Positions 48,443 through 61,757 of a stretch of DNA of 64,000 bases are shown here, piece after piece; positions within the stretch are counted from its first letter, which is position 1, and every line of letters starts with the position of its first letter. The DNA is from Emydura subglobosa (taxonomy: Eukaryota; Chordata; Testudines; Chelidae). The notes beneath the pieces are model-generated. The model was not told the origin of the DNA and did no database searches. It worked only from the letters and a program-made list of their open reading frames with translations. The position numbers and the translations under genes were made by a program. The stretch lies in contig ML679954.1 in assembly GCA_007922225.1 (NCBI GenBank), forward strand, positions 20,618,837-20,682,836, read 5' to 3'.

Positions 48443-49330
48443 TTTATGTATATTGAATGTTAATTGAATACAAGTTCTCTTAGATTATTTATTTAATTTA
48501 AATCACTGATGGTTGTGCCTATTAGGAACAATATTAACTGAAATGAGTTAATGGTATCAAAACTGACAGAATAATTTCACTCAAGGTACAGTGTGTATAG
48601 TTTTCTGCTGTGAAAATATATCCCTCCGGTTTGTAGCAATCACAAATACTTAGGAAAATTGGTAAATTGCTTTTCTTTTTGACACATTTGTCATTGCATC
48701 TTCCTTTTTTTAATATGGTGGTTATTTTAAGGTAAATGTCTAGTAATTTAATTTTCACAGACATCCCTTTTTGGTGAATTAACTTTTCTATTTTCCATAT
48801 TGATAAGGAAAAGTCACAGTAAAAATACTTTATATCATGCATTATTTTTAGTAGAGAAACAGGGATACATTTCCCCCATCATTCCTTACAAATGAAAACC
48901 TACATAATCCCTTTCACTATTAGCACTATCTGATGTGGTGCCATATAGTTTGAGAGGCACAGCTCCTTCCATGCTCTTCAAGGTGGCTGGCCCATACCAA
49001 TAACAAATTACCACGGCTCTTTCAGATGGCTCAGCTGCACTGTCTGGTATATTTGGGAGAGGAGGGTGGAGCTGGAGATAAGACTCTGCCCATTCCCTGC
49101 CCCACTTTATTCCATGCTCACCTGTGTAGGATGATAGTATCAGGTGTGGAGCCCCTGTCTACGTTTTCACATCTGTGGCAGAGATCACACCAGGACAGTG
49201 TACCTGTGAGCGAAAGAGGAACCTATCTCCATTTTATGGCCCCATGGAGCCACATAAGTTGGGACATGATCTGTGTTTAAAATAAAAATCCAGTACAGCT
49301 TTTTCAAGTATAACTGCCCTTCCCTAAAAG
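48443..49330. other. Unassigned AT-rich sequence
   Basis: The 102-codon reverse frame at 48534-48842 is Ile/Lys/Leu-rich translation of AT-rich DNA with no known domain. Nothing else was recognised. Confidence 0.6.
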
Positions 49331-49500
49331 GTGCAATCCTGCAAGTTGCTGAGCACTGCCTGCATAGATCTGAGATCTCAATGGGAGCTGATGGTGCTCA
49401 GCACCCTGCATAATCAGGCACTTTGAGGCTTAATCCTGCAAGGTGCTGAACACTTTCAGCCCTCACTAATTTCAGTGAGCCCTCCCTGAGTTTTATTGTC
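49331..49500 (+). repeat. Ancient palindromic repeat, one full and one half copy
   Basis: The left arm 'gtgcaatcctgcaagttgct' with 'gagcac' pairs with the right arm 'gtgctcagcaccctgcataa' around 'atctcaatgggagctgat'. The following 'taatcctgcaaggtgctgaa' at 49430 begins a second unit with 'ctaatttcagtgag' as its apex remnant. This is the clearest example of the family in the window. Confidence 0.7.
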
Positions 49501-50262
49501 TGGAATAATGGGTTTTTTTCCCCTTTGCAGAAATGGAATTCCAAACCTTTGCAGCATAAATGATATCACAACAGTTTAGTTTCACACAAAAGTGTCTCAA
49601 CTTAGAAAACATTTTAAAACTATGTTCCTTTTTAGATTACTCTTATTCCAAAGACATTTACCCTGCTTTGATCTTTTCTCTTAAGTAGTTTGGAGTATGT
49701 TCTAGTTAGGGTTTGAGGGGTTTTTTTACTACACCTGTTTTTCTTTATCAGGTAGTAAGATCTCCAGCCAATAGGAAGCAGAAAGGATATCTCATTTTCC
49801 CCTCTAAGCATGAATACGGGTAAGGCAATTTTTGATGTGCTCTAGCCACAAAGAAGTTAAGTTTGCTTTCTTGGGCTCTAAGCCATTTAAGTCCAGTGTT
49901 TAAAACTCTGTCGGTGCTTAACTATTATAGTATCTGAAGCAGTGAAAACTCATCTACAGCAATTCATTTAAATGTTGTAAAATAAAGATTTCTATTCTTC
50001 TCAACGATAGTATTCTTTATATTGTATAAATATTATGTTTTTGTTGTGTGTTTAAAGTGCAATGTAGCCCTGATCCCTGAATGGGGCCCCTGGACATTAC
50101 TGCAATACAATTACAAAGTATAATAATATATTGTAATGTAATTAATAATCAGGGTTCATATGCACAGGGGGAGCAAATGCAACAGATTCAAGCAGATTTG
50201 TTGATGTCACACACACGTGACGCTTTTGTGGTTTAACATAGAAATGATTTATGGCATTAGTC
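49501..50262. other. Unassigned AT-rich sequence
   Basis: No repeat or coding signal was recognised. Confidence 0.55.
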
Positions 50263-50588
50263 CAGTAGAACCTCAGAGTTACGAACGCCTCGGGAATGGA
50301 AGTTGTTCGTAACTCCGAAACATTCATAACTCTGAACAAAACGTTATGGTGGTTCTTTCAAAAGTTTACAACTGAACATTGACTTAATACAGCTTTGAGA
50401 CTTTACTATGCAAAAGAAAAATGGTGCTTTTAACCATCTTAATTTAAATGAAATAAGCACAGAAACAGTTTCCTTACCCATGTCAAATCTTTTTATTTAA
50501 ACTTACCTTTATTTTTTTAGTAGTTTACATGTAAAACAGTACCGGTCAGTTCATAACTCTGGTGTTCCTTAACTCTGCGGTTCTGATG
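50263..50588. mobile_element. Tigger-like (Tc1/mariner) MITE
   Basis: The left end 'cagtagaacctcagagttac' and the right end, reverse-complemented 'catcagaaccgcagagttaa', are inverted repeats of about 25 bp. Next to them are repeated sub-motifs of 'GTTCGTAACTC' (50300, 50324 and 50545-50570). The base pair TA follows the right end at 50589, as expected for a Tc1/mariner-type target. The left flank reads TC, presumably mutated. The AT-rich interior has no transposase frame. The end sequence matches a Tigger-type family I know from turtles. Confidence 0.8.
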
Positions 50589-51809
50589 TAATCCATTTTG
50601 CCTGATCTAGTCTTTTCTTTTTAATAAATTGAGGATAATTAAAAATGTACCCAATATAAGTTAATTGTAACAGTTGTGCATCTAAATTGAGAGTGATTGT
50701 ATTTATAGACAGGATGGAGCAAAAATTGATGCTACCAGAGCTGAAAAGATTAGAAATATGCCAAATATTGATAGGCCATGGCTATCCTAAATGCCATGCA
50801 GAGATGCCAAGTTTAATTTCGTTCAGATTCTTGTATCACAAAAATATCATAAACTGTCCATTAACTGTTAAGTATGAAAAACATTTTAGCGATTTCAGAT
50901 CATCAGTGTGTAGTATTTATTTCATAATATGCTTTCACATCTCTGCTGTAGATTTTGTAATTTTAATTTGGTACAGTCTGGCTCTCTTTCATTTATTTAT
51001 TATTTTTATATTGCATGCAACTCCCTGCATCCAATTCTTTGGGTGTCCTCATCATTTTAAAAAAACACACTACAACACAATTTTAACTTGTTACAGTAGA
51101 TCTATCTTCATGTTTACAGTAAGGTGGGTTTTATATTGGGCAGTGTAATACAGCCTCTAATTAGATGTCAGCCCACTCTCCATCTGCATAATGGGCAAAA
51201 AATCACCCCTGTGCAGCAGGCCAGCACAAGTCCTATGCATCACACCAATCCCACATCAATCTCAAAATAAGACTTCACTAGTGCATGGACCTAATGTCAG
51301 TCCCTCTGCATGGAAATGAATTTTACCCATCAGAGGTAGACTTTCATGGGATCAAAACCATCAGTTTTAGAAAAGGCTTAGCCGTTTCGGGCAAAATGCT
51401 GGAGAAGGAGGAGGAGGAGAGGGCTGAAAACTCCCCACCTGCAGTCCCAAATGTATGCCCACATCATCAAACATTCCAATGTCCAGGGGTGGATGAGGTG
51501 GGAACTGGCAGAACTGACCAACCCCAGAGAGAATGATTTTAAGCTTTGACTTGTGCTGTATCATGATGCTGCTCCACCACTAGATGGGACAGCCATGTTT
51601 AGCGGAATGAAATCTGCTCTGCCCTGCACCCCTTCCTCCAGCACCCAAGAGATCTTTCAAAGGTGTAATGGCCCCTGACAGCGCCACTCAGCCAGTGAGA
51701 CTCCTCCCCTCCCATCATAAGAATCCATAATTAAGCCTTCAAATGAAAAATGTAAAGAAGATACAATTAGGCCTAATTTGGGGCTCTAGGAGGCATGAGT
51801 GCTGAAAGC
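50589..51809. other. Unassigned sequence, no gene seen
   Basis: The 153-codon forward frame (50687-51148) is the longest outside recognised repeats but has no Met at its first codon in the DNA (GTG- or TTG-type start), no known domain and an AT-rich, Phe/Ile/Tyr-heavy composition. I judge it a chance frame. Around 51165-51270 there is a phrase ('ctgtgcagcaggccagcaca') typical of old repeats, but it was not assigned. Confidence 0.55.
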
Positions 51810-51945
51810 TCTGGCCCTGATCAGTAAAGCACTTAAGCATGTGATTAAAGTTAAGCATATGCATTTCAGGCATCCTGTTGATTTTATTGACTGCACTAGG
51901 GCTACTCATGTGTTTAAAATGAAGCAATGCTGCAGTGTTAGAGAT
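51810..51945 (+). repeat. Ancient palindromic repeat, long-arm sub-type
   Basis: The left arm holds 'aaagcacttaagcatgtgat' and 'taaagttaagcatatgcat'. The apex is 'cctgttgattttattgactg' and the right arm 'gggctactcatgtgtttaaa'. The left arm is itself internally repetitive (TTAAGCATGTG/TTAAGCATATG). It is similar to 40820. Confidence 0.55.
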
Positions 51946-54900
51946 GGGAGATTCTTTCAGGACAACTGTTGCAAACAGCCGGTAAATTTGCTCTCTGCTT
52001 TAATCTATTAAAACTCAATTCTTGGGGCAGAGTTATTCCCTGGAACAGGCAGTGGTGTTATAGCTGAGATTTCTAAAAGGGAGGATTTACCTACAAGCAA
52101 CCTCTTTTCATATCATGTAAAAATTGTGTTTGTTTTTTTCTAGTGTAACAAACCCCAACTCAGAATCACTGACTTTTCTTTCAGTGGGAAACCAACCTGT
52201 AAGGCCCCAAAATCGGCTACCACTCAGCAGAGAGTTGACAATATAACATTTTTATACAACAGAATTCTTTTTCTTTTAGTCTGAATTGTTTTTCAGTGAC
52301 AGATGCATTAGATTAAAAGTTGATCAAAACATTCTCACATAGTATATTGCATATTCATTATTACAGTTAGATACCATGTTGATAAGTGCTAAAATAGCTA
52401 GAAAGATGAATTGGGTAATATCTCTGTAAAATGCCAGGCAAAAGTTCTGGAGCTTGATAAATAATGAATAATAAAGCACATTTAGGTGAGTGAGATTGAA
52501 TTTCAGCCCTAGTTTTGATGGTTTTCCCCCCTCTCCATCCCCCCCAGAGGACTAGCACTTGATAATACAAATCTGTGTAAGATTTATTTTTTATTTCTTC
52601 AACCAAGATGCCAAATATCACCTAATATCAGTCACTTTCACTAACTTACTATCCTTTAAATGAAACTTTGCTTTAATTACATGATTGTTCTTTGAATTTG
52701 GTAACCTTTAAGCAACAACATTAAAATATGTGAAAAAACCCAAACCCCCACACACATAACAAAAAAACCTTAGCATTGCAGAATCAAGAGGAGTTTGTCA
52801 ATTTCTCCTACTACCCAGTTGTTGACCAAGGTTGACTACCTGAGTAATCAATGCTGTAGCAGGAGGAAACGTGTAGCCTGAGAACATAAAATAAAGGTTA
52901 AGTGAGGTGAAGCAGTTCCTGGGGAGGTGAACTGGATGACCACTCTTGATATTTTATAGCACAGAGGAGTGAAACTAATAATCCTTGATGTAGTGTTTGG
53001 GGGCAGGAGTGAACTATTGGCCTCCTGTAAGGGTGAAAGGAATGCATTCCATTACCCTCCTTCGTTTCCCCATTATGATAAATTTGTGAAGCTGTCTCAA
53101 AGCAGTGTTAAAGAGGAATAGAATTGCTGGGCTTTTTTCACCTACTCATCTGTAACTTTAACTAACCATACCAAACAGCAGAGTGGTTGCTGGTCACTTT
53201 ATGGAGGGCTGTTTTTGTGCCAGATATCTTGTGGACTTAGCACAATTCCAATTACTTGACTATTAGTGCTGGTAAACAAAGAAAAACTTCCTTTTTTTGC
53301 TTGTAACCTTACTGTTGGCATTGTCCGAAATGGAGATTTGGTAACTAAATAGCAATGACATGGTGTCTGAAGGCCTTGTGTATGTGACCATGGCATACCC
53401 TAGTATTTCCAGAAGCTGGGCGATATGCTACAGGAAGGCAGTGGGAACTGAATATGGTGACTGAGAATAATTTTTGTTGTTAAGTGACGTTGACTGTTAC
53501 AACTGGCACTAGTCTGGCAGAGCAAGGCCCCACCTGCAAGCACTGTTCTGACAATTTGCTACCCAATAGGACACCTTCTCTAAGAAAGGCCAGTTCCAGA
53601 AGTCTATTCTTTTGATCTACTGTAGCACAGCTTTGTGTGTTTCAGCAATGGGGTTGCAGCAGTGGAAAATATTCCACAATGTGTCTTTTGCAAGTGCACA
53701 AGTTGGCAAGAAAGGAGACGTCACTTCCTGTCTCTGGTGAAAATGTATCAATTGGCGAGACTGTGAAATTCCCCATTTTTTTGCTTTAGATTTCATATAG
53801 TGAAAATATTTTACTGAAAAATTCCAAAAACATTGTGTGTGGAGTAAATGAGAGTTATAAACAGAACAGTCTCCTATATATTCATCTATAAATCACTGAA
53901 AGTAGGAAAGTAAACAAGAGCAACAGCCATGTGTTGTAGGTGACTTTCTTACTTTTTTTCTTTTTTTTTAATTAAATAAAATTCAGGAGTGAAGGTTAAA
54001 TTGTCTTGGTTTGTGTCTTGTCTTGAGTAAATATTGTTATGGGGAAAACTAAGAAAAATATAAATTTTTGAACCCCAATTGATTTTATAAAGAACGGGGC
54101 AAATTGTATATTGCAGTACACCCTGTGCAATCCTATTAAGCTTCAGAGTGCAACATGGTACAAAAAGTTATGCAACACATCTGTATGAACCTTACACAGT
54201 TTGGGTTCTTCTGTCTCTTACCTTCCAGGGTTTACAGAAGCAGCTGTCTGGCCTACGTTATACATTGAGAGGTTTGCAGAGGGCAGCTGGCTAGCCCACC
54301 TGCCCTACATCAGTAATCTTTAGGAGGTAGCAAGTAGGCCCACTAAACCCCTGAGGAGCAGAGAGAAATTAATACAAAACTCCAACCAAACCTCAGTGGG
54401 TACAACTTAAAACTGATGGTTTGGGTTTGTCATAACCATGCACAATACAGACTGACTGTCATGATTAGAGCTGTGCAAACATTGCCAAATATTCAAGGAT
54501 TAAAAGAAATACATAGGTTGAGATTTTCAAAGGAGCTGCAGACATAGACACACAGCCTGTGTTTAAATTCCCAAGCCTGCTTTCAAAATCTCAACCACAA
54601 TATTTTTAAAAACCAAATAATTAGTTAGTATTACAATTAGAAACAATTAATTTATCCATGTGGTGATATTTATGTGACATCTAAGGCTGCTTCAAAGGAA
54701 ATAAACCATAAGACTGCTGTATAGCTCAAAAATAATTTTCCCTTCTTGAAGGGGAGAAGTGAGCGGGATAATTCATGAAGTAGAATGAATATAGGTTTAC
54801 AAGTCCCAAATAAATATAAATTTACAGCAATGGTTTGACATGTACAAGGGCATGGTTCCCTTTTAATTATGGAAGATACTATCTTCACTGCTGGCAACAT

Positions 54901-55406
54901 TTCCAGCTGAAATTAAGTATCCTTAATAACCCCAAGAGGCACCAAAATAAGCAACATTACCCAAGAACTAAAAATATAAACCTTAATTCCTTGGCCTCAT
55001 TTGCAATAAGGAGACCAAAATCAGCTAATGTGGAAACAGACATGTGAGTCATGTAAAAGGAATGCTAATAGCAAGCAAATCTTCCTTCATTTAACCATGT
55101 TTGCAAAAAGTAGGGACCTTGTATAGAGCTACTGAAGAATACTGCCAAAGATGCTGCAGAGTTGGGAAAATTTGCAGCAAGTCAACTTGCTATCTGTACA
55201 TTTGGAAAAAATCAGGTAAAATTAATCAACATTTCTAGCAAAGGGCAGTGTTCCCCTCAGAGGCTGGCTGGCAACGTGAAAACAATATTATCTAAATGTG
55301 ACCAGCATCTTTTGTTTTAAAATAAATTATTTTTCAGTCTACTAAAAGTAGAAGCAAGCACCACAATGAAGGTTACATGGCACTTACTGTATAGCGCATT
55401 CTGCAG
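51946..55406. other. Long unassigned AT-rich stretch
   Basis: Nothing coding or transposon-derived was recognised. A/T homopolymers occur near 53956-53970. All frames are under 90 codons. Confidence 0.6.
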
Positions 55407-55701
55407 CTATTATTATTAAACATTTACATTGCCATAGGGGCTAAAGGCCTCAACCAGATTAGGCCCCATTGTTCTAGGCACTGTACAAACATATAATAGA
55501 TGATAGTCCCTGCTCCAAATTAATCATGAACTAATCCTCCGCACCCCTCCCCCCCTCGAGTTTATATAATTAACCCTGTTCCTCTGGGGTAAACTGAAGG
55601 AGAAAATTTATTTGCTTAAGACCCCTGAGAAAATGCCAGGGCAAGGATTAAAGCCAGGAAATCATGTGTTAGTCCTATACTCAGTCCACTAGATCAGAGA
55701 C
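55407..55701 (-). mobile_element. MIR-like SINE, antisense
   Basis: In the plus direction the segment shows the reversed tail 'gctattattattaaacattt', then 'aggccccattgttctaggca', 'ctgtacaaacatataataga' and 'gatagtccctgctccaaatt'. After a degraded core it ends in the reversed head 'agtcctatactcagtccact' and 'agatcag'. This is the reverse complement of the amniote MIR-type SINE plan, with the tail at 55407 and the tRNA-like head at 55701. Confidence 0.65.
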
Positions 55702-58700
55702 CACTGAAATTATTCCATGTGAAAAGGGAAAAGACAGGCTTATACATGTAGATTTCTGTGCCCTGAGATGCTCTTAAGAGGGGAAGGTCAGACGTAATCA
55801 GTTACAAACAAAACTAAAGTTCCTCCAGCACCAAAGAATACATTACAATTAACGATGAGTGAACTAATTTGGAGGGAAAAATAAGGGCACTCCATCACAG
55901 AAAACCCAGTCCAAACCTGAATAGAATGCTTGAAATAATTGTGACTAGCTTTTTAAAAAATGTTTATTTTATAAATATTCATTTTATATAATTTTTGTAC
56001 ACTTCTACACCTCCTGGTTCTGCCAGGGTCAAGAGCTGTAGTATCTTAGATTTCAAAGGAAAAAAAGGGTTGTTTTTTTTTTTATATCTTAGTGTATTTT
56101 TTACCTGTGTTAAAAGAAGGCCTGGTCTTGGTACAGTTCTGGCCTGATTTTGCAAATCCTAAATGTTCAGATAAGTTTTCAAACTTTTCCAAACGCATCT
56201 AAACCTTTTGATAACACAATTAAAAACCCTTTTCCATGCTTTCCTTGTTGTTCTACTGAACCTTTAAAATTAAGACGCACGTAAACATATGTCAGAAAAA
56301 AGCCTTATATTGAGAGTATTTATTTTATTCATTTATGGTTGCTGTGTAAGAAGGGTCCCTGGAATTCCAAGGCCGTATATTTGCTAAATTGTGAAATCAC
56401 ACAACAGACAGAGGTTGGAAGAGAGAAAAGGTGCTTGTGCCAACTTTAGACCACAGGCTGTATTCTCTACCACCAAAGCTTAAAGTCAACGTCATGAATT
56501 ACATCACATTCTAGGACACTGTCGCCTTTAGGTGGGTTGCATGAAATAAGTCAAGAAAGTGCAATGGAGTTAATATGAGTGAAGAGGAAGGTAGGTTACG
56601 GGGATTTTTTTCCCCAAACTTTAAATGTTACTATATTTTTAACAAAATTATTTTAAAACTTTTTGAGAAACAAGCCATCAGGGATTCTATCTGTGAACCA
56701 AATGATTGCAGATGGGCTGCTTTTTTAAAAATCACATTGTAAAGAAACCTACAGCAATTGGGTCAGGAAGAGCAGTGTCTTGGCTTTTTTTTGTCTTGAG
56801 ATCACTCTAAGGATGAAACCCCTCCACTAGCATAGGGACCGCAAAAGGCAAAAGAGTCTCCATGGTTCCACTGTGTGGGACAGGATGGCCACAGAAATAA
56901 CATGCAGGAAAATCCATACCTATTGTGTGCAGCAGGACCTACATAGCATGTGGCCTGACATGAAGGTGAGATTTTGGATGTGGGCTAAAGGGCAAGGCCA
57001 CTAAGTGTAATACTGTGTGGTTCTGTTGGTCAGTGGATGGGGCTGTGGAGAGTTGGTGGGTGCTTTTTGTCCTCCCTGTTAAGAGTTGATGTAAAGAGCT
57101 GAACAGACAAAACTACATAGTCCCTTATCCAAAGTCAGTTTTCTCAAACTTTGTGTATGTGGGACCTAGGGGAAAGGTGAATTTCATTCTAAATAACCAC
57201 AAGAGAGAGAATTTGGTGTATAATTTTAAAATGCTTTCTGCAAAGCTGGTGAAGGATAAAGACCTTAAATTAAGATTGAAAAACAAGCACAAAACAAAGC
57301 TACAGTATGTGCAATATTATGGACTACTGCTTGTTGTGGTTTGCCACTTCTGTTTGTTCTGCGTTTGTTTGTGCACCAAAATATACAGAAAGGGTTAACA
57401 GATGTAATAGCTGGTGGCGATTCAAGTCAGAGAATTGTAATAAGCAAGGGATGTTGAAACTGTGACTAAAGTAGTTCAAGGTGTTGGTTATAATCTATAA
57501 GCCCCGTGTAGTCTGGGCTTTGATTACTTGGGAAACTACGTCTTTATGTAGTGCCGTGCCATGACAATCTATAATAAATGGGTTGTTTTTCTGAAGAGTC
57601 CCTAGATTTGTACATCTGTGTGCTGGAGGCAGAGGGTTCTCAGTGGAAGACTATCAGATCTGGAATTTACTTCTCTTGATGATCTGTCAGAGCCAGTCTT
57701 TTGACCTTCAAGGTACAGAGTAGGGCTTATCTATTCACTCAAGCTTTTGCCTGAGGAAAGGCGAATGAGGGAAATCAAGCCTATTCTAGGATTCGGGACT
57801 GTATTTGGTTTGACATTGTCAGTAAGTGTTAGGTATTGCTCTAAATTTTTTACTGTATGTGCTTAGAGCCTGTTGATGAGGCACACTTTATAAACTGAAA
57901 AATACATAATAGTGGCATGTGTGTGTAGAAAGGCAGGCAGTTGAGTGGTGTCAGCACAGAACAAAGAAATGTCACATAATTCACCACATTCCACCCTAGT
58001 TCTTGTACCACTGATGTAGAAACTGACAACTAATCACCACAGATTTCCAGACAAGCAGAACATTTCGAACTAAATGGAAGACTCCTGATGTTAAACCCAT
58101 TGCAATTGCAAATCAATTTCATCAGTGCTGTGTCTATGTAAAAGAGATTGGATTAAAACTGTAAAACTAGGAGCAAGGGGGGGAAGAGTATTTACAGAAG
58201 GTTGAACTGCTCTTCAACAATTTTTCCCACATATCAAGAGTAAGCTGGGTTTTGAACACAAGGAGCAGAGCAGAGCACAGCTAGGGCCAATGGCCCACTG
58301 AATGTCCAGATTGACTATCAAATGCCCTTATATTTGAGGTTGCAGCAATTCTTTCAGATTTGAGGAGGTACTTTTAGGCACAGCTCTTGAGCACAAGGAC
58401 AAGGATTGTCCCTTTAATAAACAGTAAGAGGTTTACTACTAATACTATTGATTATCCTCTAGCCATAGAAATCCTCATTCTACCTCCTTTCTCCAAATGG
58501 AATGAAGCTCACCTATCTTTTCTTCTTAAGTTACAATGCTGCTCCACTTGGATGAATGCCTCTACTGTTAACATTACCTGAATTTCATTTATTGTGTTGC
58601 TACCATATAGCAGGTTTTTCAAAGTGTGAGCTGCTCCCCTTTGAAGTGACACATGGGGCTAGCAAGAAGACATGGAATATGTATAAATTAAGAAGTTTTT

Positions 58701-58849
58701 AACAATATGTGGTGGAGTTGAAGAGCAGCATGATTTTTTTCATTTCCCTGGAGTGGGGAGGGTTCATCTTTCAAAAGTTTGGGAAATATTCCTGTACAAT
58801 ATTTCCTGTTGTGAACTTTTTATGTTTATATGCCCCTACCTTTTTTTCG
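55702..58849. other. Unassigned AT-rich sequence
   Basis: Frames are under 85 codons. Near 57500-57640 a moderately GC-rich phrase ('gccccgtgtagtctgggctt', then 'ataataaatgggttg') could be an old LTR remnant with a polyadenylation-like signal, but its boundaries are not visible and I do not call it. Confidence 0.55.
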
Positions 58850-59165
58850 TACAAATATAAATTTCCTGGTTGGATTTTTTAAATGAAAACTTTTACTGTT
58901 GAAAAAATGGAGTTTTGCTGAAAATGTTTTTTTAAATGTAATTTTTGATTATTTTATATTTTTGATGAGAAGTTTTGTTTTAAATTACTATTTTGTATGG
59001 TTTCCTTTTTTGCAAACCAAAATAAAAAATTTGATTAAAATTGAAACAAAAATATTCATTGTTTTTTGAAATTTCGTGGGTAAAGTTATGAATAACTTTT
59101 TTTCAAAAATTTTGACAGAGGGAAATTTTTTTTAACGGCTCAATGAAAGTTTAGCTGTATGAAAG
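58850..59165. repeat. A/T-rich GAAATTTTCA-type interspersed repeat, second copy
   Basis: The texture is as in 310-545: 'aaatgaaaacttttactgtt', 'gaaatttcgtgggtaaagtt' and 'tttcaaaaattttgacagag'. The relative orientation cannot be decided by eye because the unit is nearly self-complementary. Confidence 0.4.
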
Positions 59166-61674
59166 ATTACATAGGAAAGATGGATTGGTAGAAGCAAAAG
59201 GAAGTCTGAACTCTATCAGAAGAAGCACTTCCTTTCTGTGCTTAGGGAGTAGACTAATAGAAGATAGTTACTTCTACCATAAACCCTTCACTGTTACGTG
59301 GATAAACACAACGTACTTGATTCTCAACTGCTCTGCACCTGGCGTAGGTGTAGCAACACCACTCATGCAGACAAGTATTTACGCCTGTACACGGTGTGTG
59401 TAACAATACTGAATAAGAATTGCAGCATTCTACTTGCTCTTTACAAAGGGGGGTACCTCAATGTGCAAGGTGATGAAGAATCAGGCCCACTATGTCCTGC
59501 TCTCTTGAACCTGAAATATGCATGTCTTGCTGCATCTCAATCTTCCTGTACTACAGGGTACCCCCTCATGTTTTCAGTCACCATGGCTTGTTAGGAACCT
59601 CTTTTGTCTAGTCCCATGCCTACTGAATCAGTTGCCATTGTGTGACTGTAGCTCACAGGAAGTGAGATGAATGCTCATTTCCATTTGACATCCCTCAGCA
59701 CAGAAGCAAAGTGCCAGGGATCAAACTGCTAGCTGCGACCATTTGAGTGTGGGCTTTAGAGGGTGGGGAGTTTTGGGGGTTAGGGTTCTTCTTCTTTTAA
59801 TAATTTCTAGAGACTGTAAAGAAAATCATCTTAAATCTCATTACATTTCTGGGAAAGTTATGTATATTAACAAAGCTCAGATCTCAGTATAAACTTTCCA
59901 TCTGGCCCCCCTCTCTCTAAAATATGGAACCAAAGCTTTTGGATCTGAACACAACCTTGAACATTCTGGAAGCTCAGATCTGAGCAGCTTCAGCTCATCT
60001 CTAACACACAATACATTTAAAAAAAATCTGGCATGAAATTCTGTAGGCACTGTATTAGGATAGGACTTAGGAAACACAGTAAATTAGAAATAGATTAATT
60101 TAGGCTATTATAACCAACCTAATTTTTTAAAATGGCTCTTCAGTTTATTTCTGCAGCAGCTATTTCAGAGCTTATAATGGGATTAGGCTCTGGTTTAGAA
60201 AGCAATTTTTTTCTTAGCTATGGGATTCTGACACAGAATAACATTCCAGTGATTCCCTAATGAGAAGATGCATTTCTATTAATGGCAAGGAGGAAGTACC
60301 TACAGAAACTGAGCCAGAGTCTGATTCAGGCAGTGAACCTCTATGAATATGATGGTAGTGCATAGAGAGTGGACTTTTAACAATGGGCTGACCCTAATTT
60401 TGTTCAAGTACAAATATCCTTTAGTGAAATATCCTCATGGCTAATTATCTGTCTCGATGGGTGCTCTAAAATACCACTTTCCCACAGAGTCAGAGAAGGA
60501 GTCCTATGAAAAAGCATTCAATCCATCCCTGCCACCTTAGCCATAACAAAAACAGAAATCTTGTGATTAATAGCTGGCAAATCTCAAAAGTTTTGGAAGT
60601 TCAGTTAAAAAAGAAGTTCAGCTGCTTACTGAACAATATCTCTGAACCTTTTGAACCCCACACTCCTTCACATCACTCTGTGGACCTTTTTGATAAGTGT
60701 TGCCCACTCCCTTCTCTCTCTGGTGTTAGATTTTCAAGGGAGAAACTCTTCAGGTTCCACATCAGGTGTGCTCCGAAGAAAATCCAACAACCCTGGCAAC
60801 CAGCTTTTGCCACTTGACGGGGAAAAAGCCAGGTGATCTTCCTTGAAAAGGAGTTCATGACACAAGAGGATAGAGGTAACTTCATGGCTTCAAAGTTGGA
60901 TTTTCTGCCATCAAAAGTAGAGGGTCATGATATTCTTTTTTAGATATCATGGGAGATGAATAGAGAGGTGAGCAGTCACAGGCCACAGGAAAGTAAATGG
61001 CTTTTCACCCCTCTTTACTCTCTGCATTTTGGAATATAAAATAAGGTCAGGTTGGATTTGGGGGAGTGCATAAAGGTTCAGGCCAATTACAATTATGATC
61101 AAACTGGTTTGGTGGGCTATCTATCCTTCCTTCCTGTGGAATTGTTCATGACCACCATTATCATAGCATCTGAGCACTGCAGAATCTTTAATGTATTTAT
61201 TCTCCCAACATGCTGTGAGGTAGCAAAGTGCTATAATTTGCTGGGGAGGTTTTAATGGTAACCCTGGGAAAGGGATGGTGACTAACCAGTACCAAACAGT
61301 GTTTATAACTTGTGTTTGAAGGATAAAAAGTATATGTGCCACCTACATATGCAGCAACGGCACTGGAACAAAGAGGTAGTTTTTGAAAGTATATATGAGG
61401 AACTGAAGGCTCTCTCAACAAACTTTATGTTAGCATATGCTTCTCAGGCATCCCAGGATTATCAAATGCAAGCTTTAATTTAGCAAACCTTTTATGGGTA
61501 AGGACCCCTGCATTATCATATTCAGGGACTGCTTTGCAATTGTGCTCAGTGAAAGGGCTTTGGTCAGTCAGTTTTGTTAGAGGAAAATGGCATGTTTTTC
61601 CAGTTATGTAGCAAATCTTTCAGGAGATATCAAATTACTAATGTCCCAAATGGTTCTGACAATCTTTCTGCATG
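59166..61674. other. Unassigned sequence, no gene seen
   Basis: Frames of 98 and 103 codons (59298-59594, 60506-60817) show no recognised domain. The second shares its bases with open frames in another frame and on the other strand. No repeat was recognised with confidence. Confidence 0.55.
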
Positions 61675-61757
61675 TTTTACAGTGCCTAACACAAGGGGGA
61701 ATCCTGATCCTGACTGAGGCATTTGAGTATGACTGCAATACAAATAATAATGATGAA
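61675..61757 (+). mobile_element. 3' tail fragment of a MIR-like SINE
   Basis: 'cagtgcctaacacaaggggg', 'aatcctgatcctgactgagg' and the terminal 'gcaatacaaataataatgat' match, in the opposite orientation, the tail seen at 55407-55500. The head and core are absent. Confidence 0.6.

Noticed and set aside
50687..51148. A 153-codon forward open frame with hydrophobic stretches
   Set aside because: No ATG at its first codon, AT-rich random-looking composition, no recognisable membrane-protein family, no splice context.
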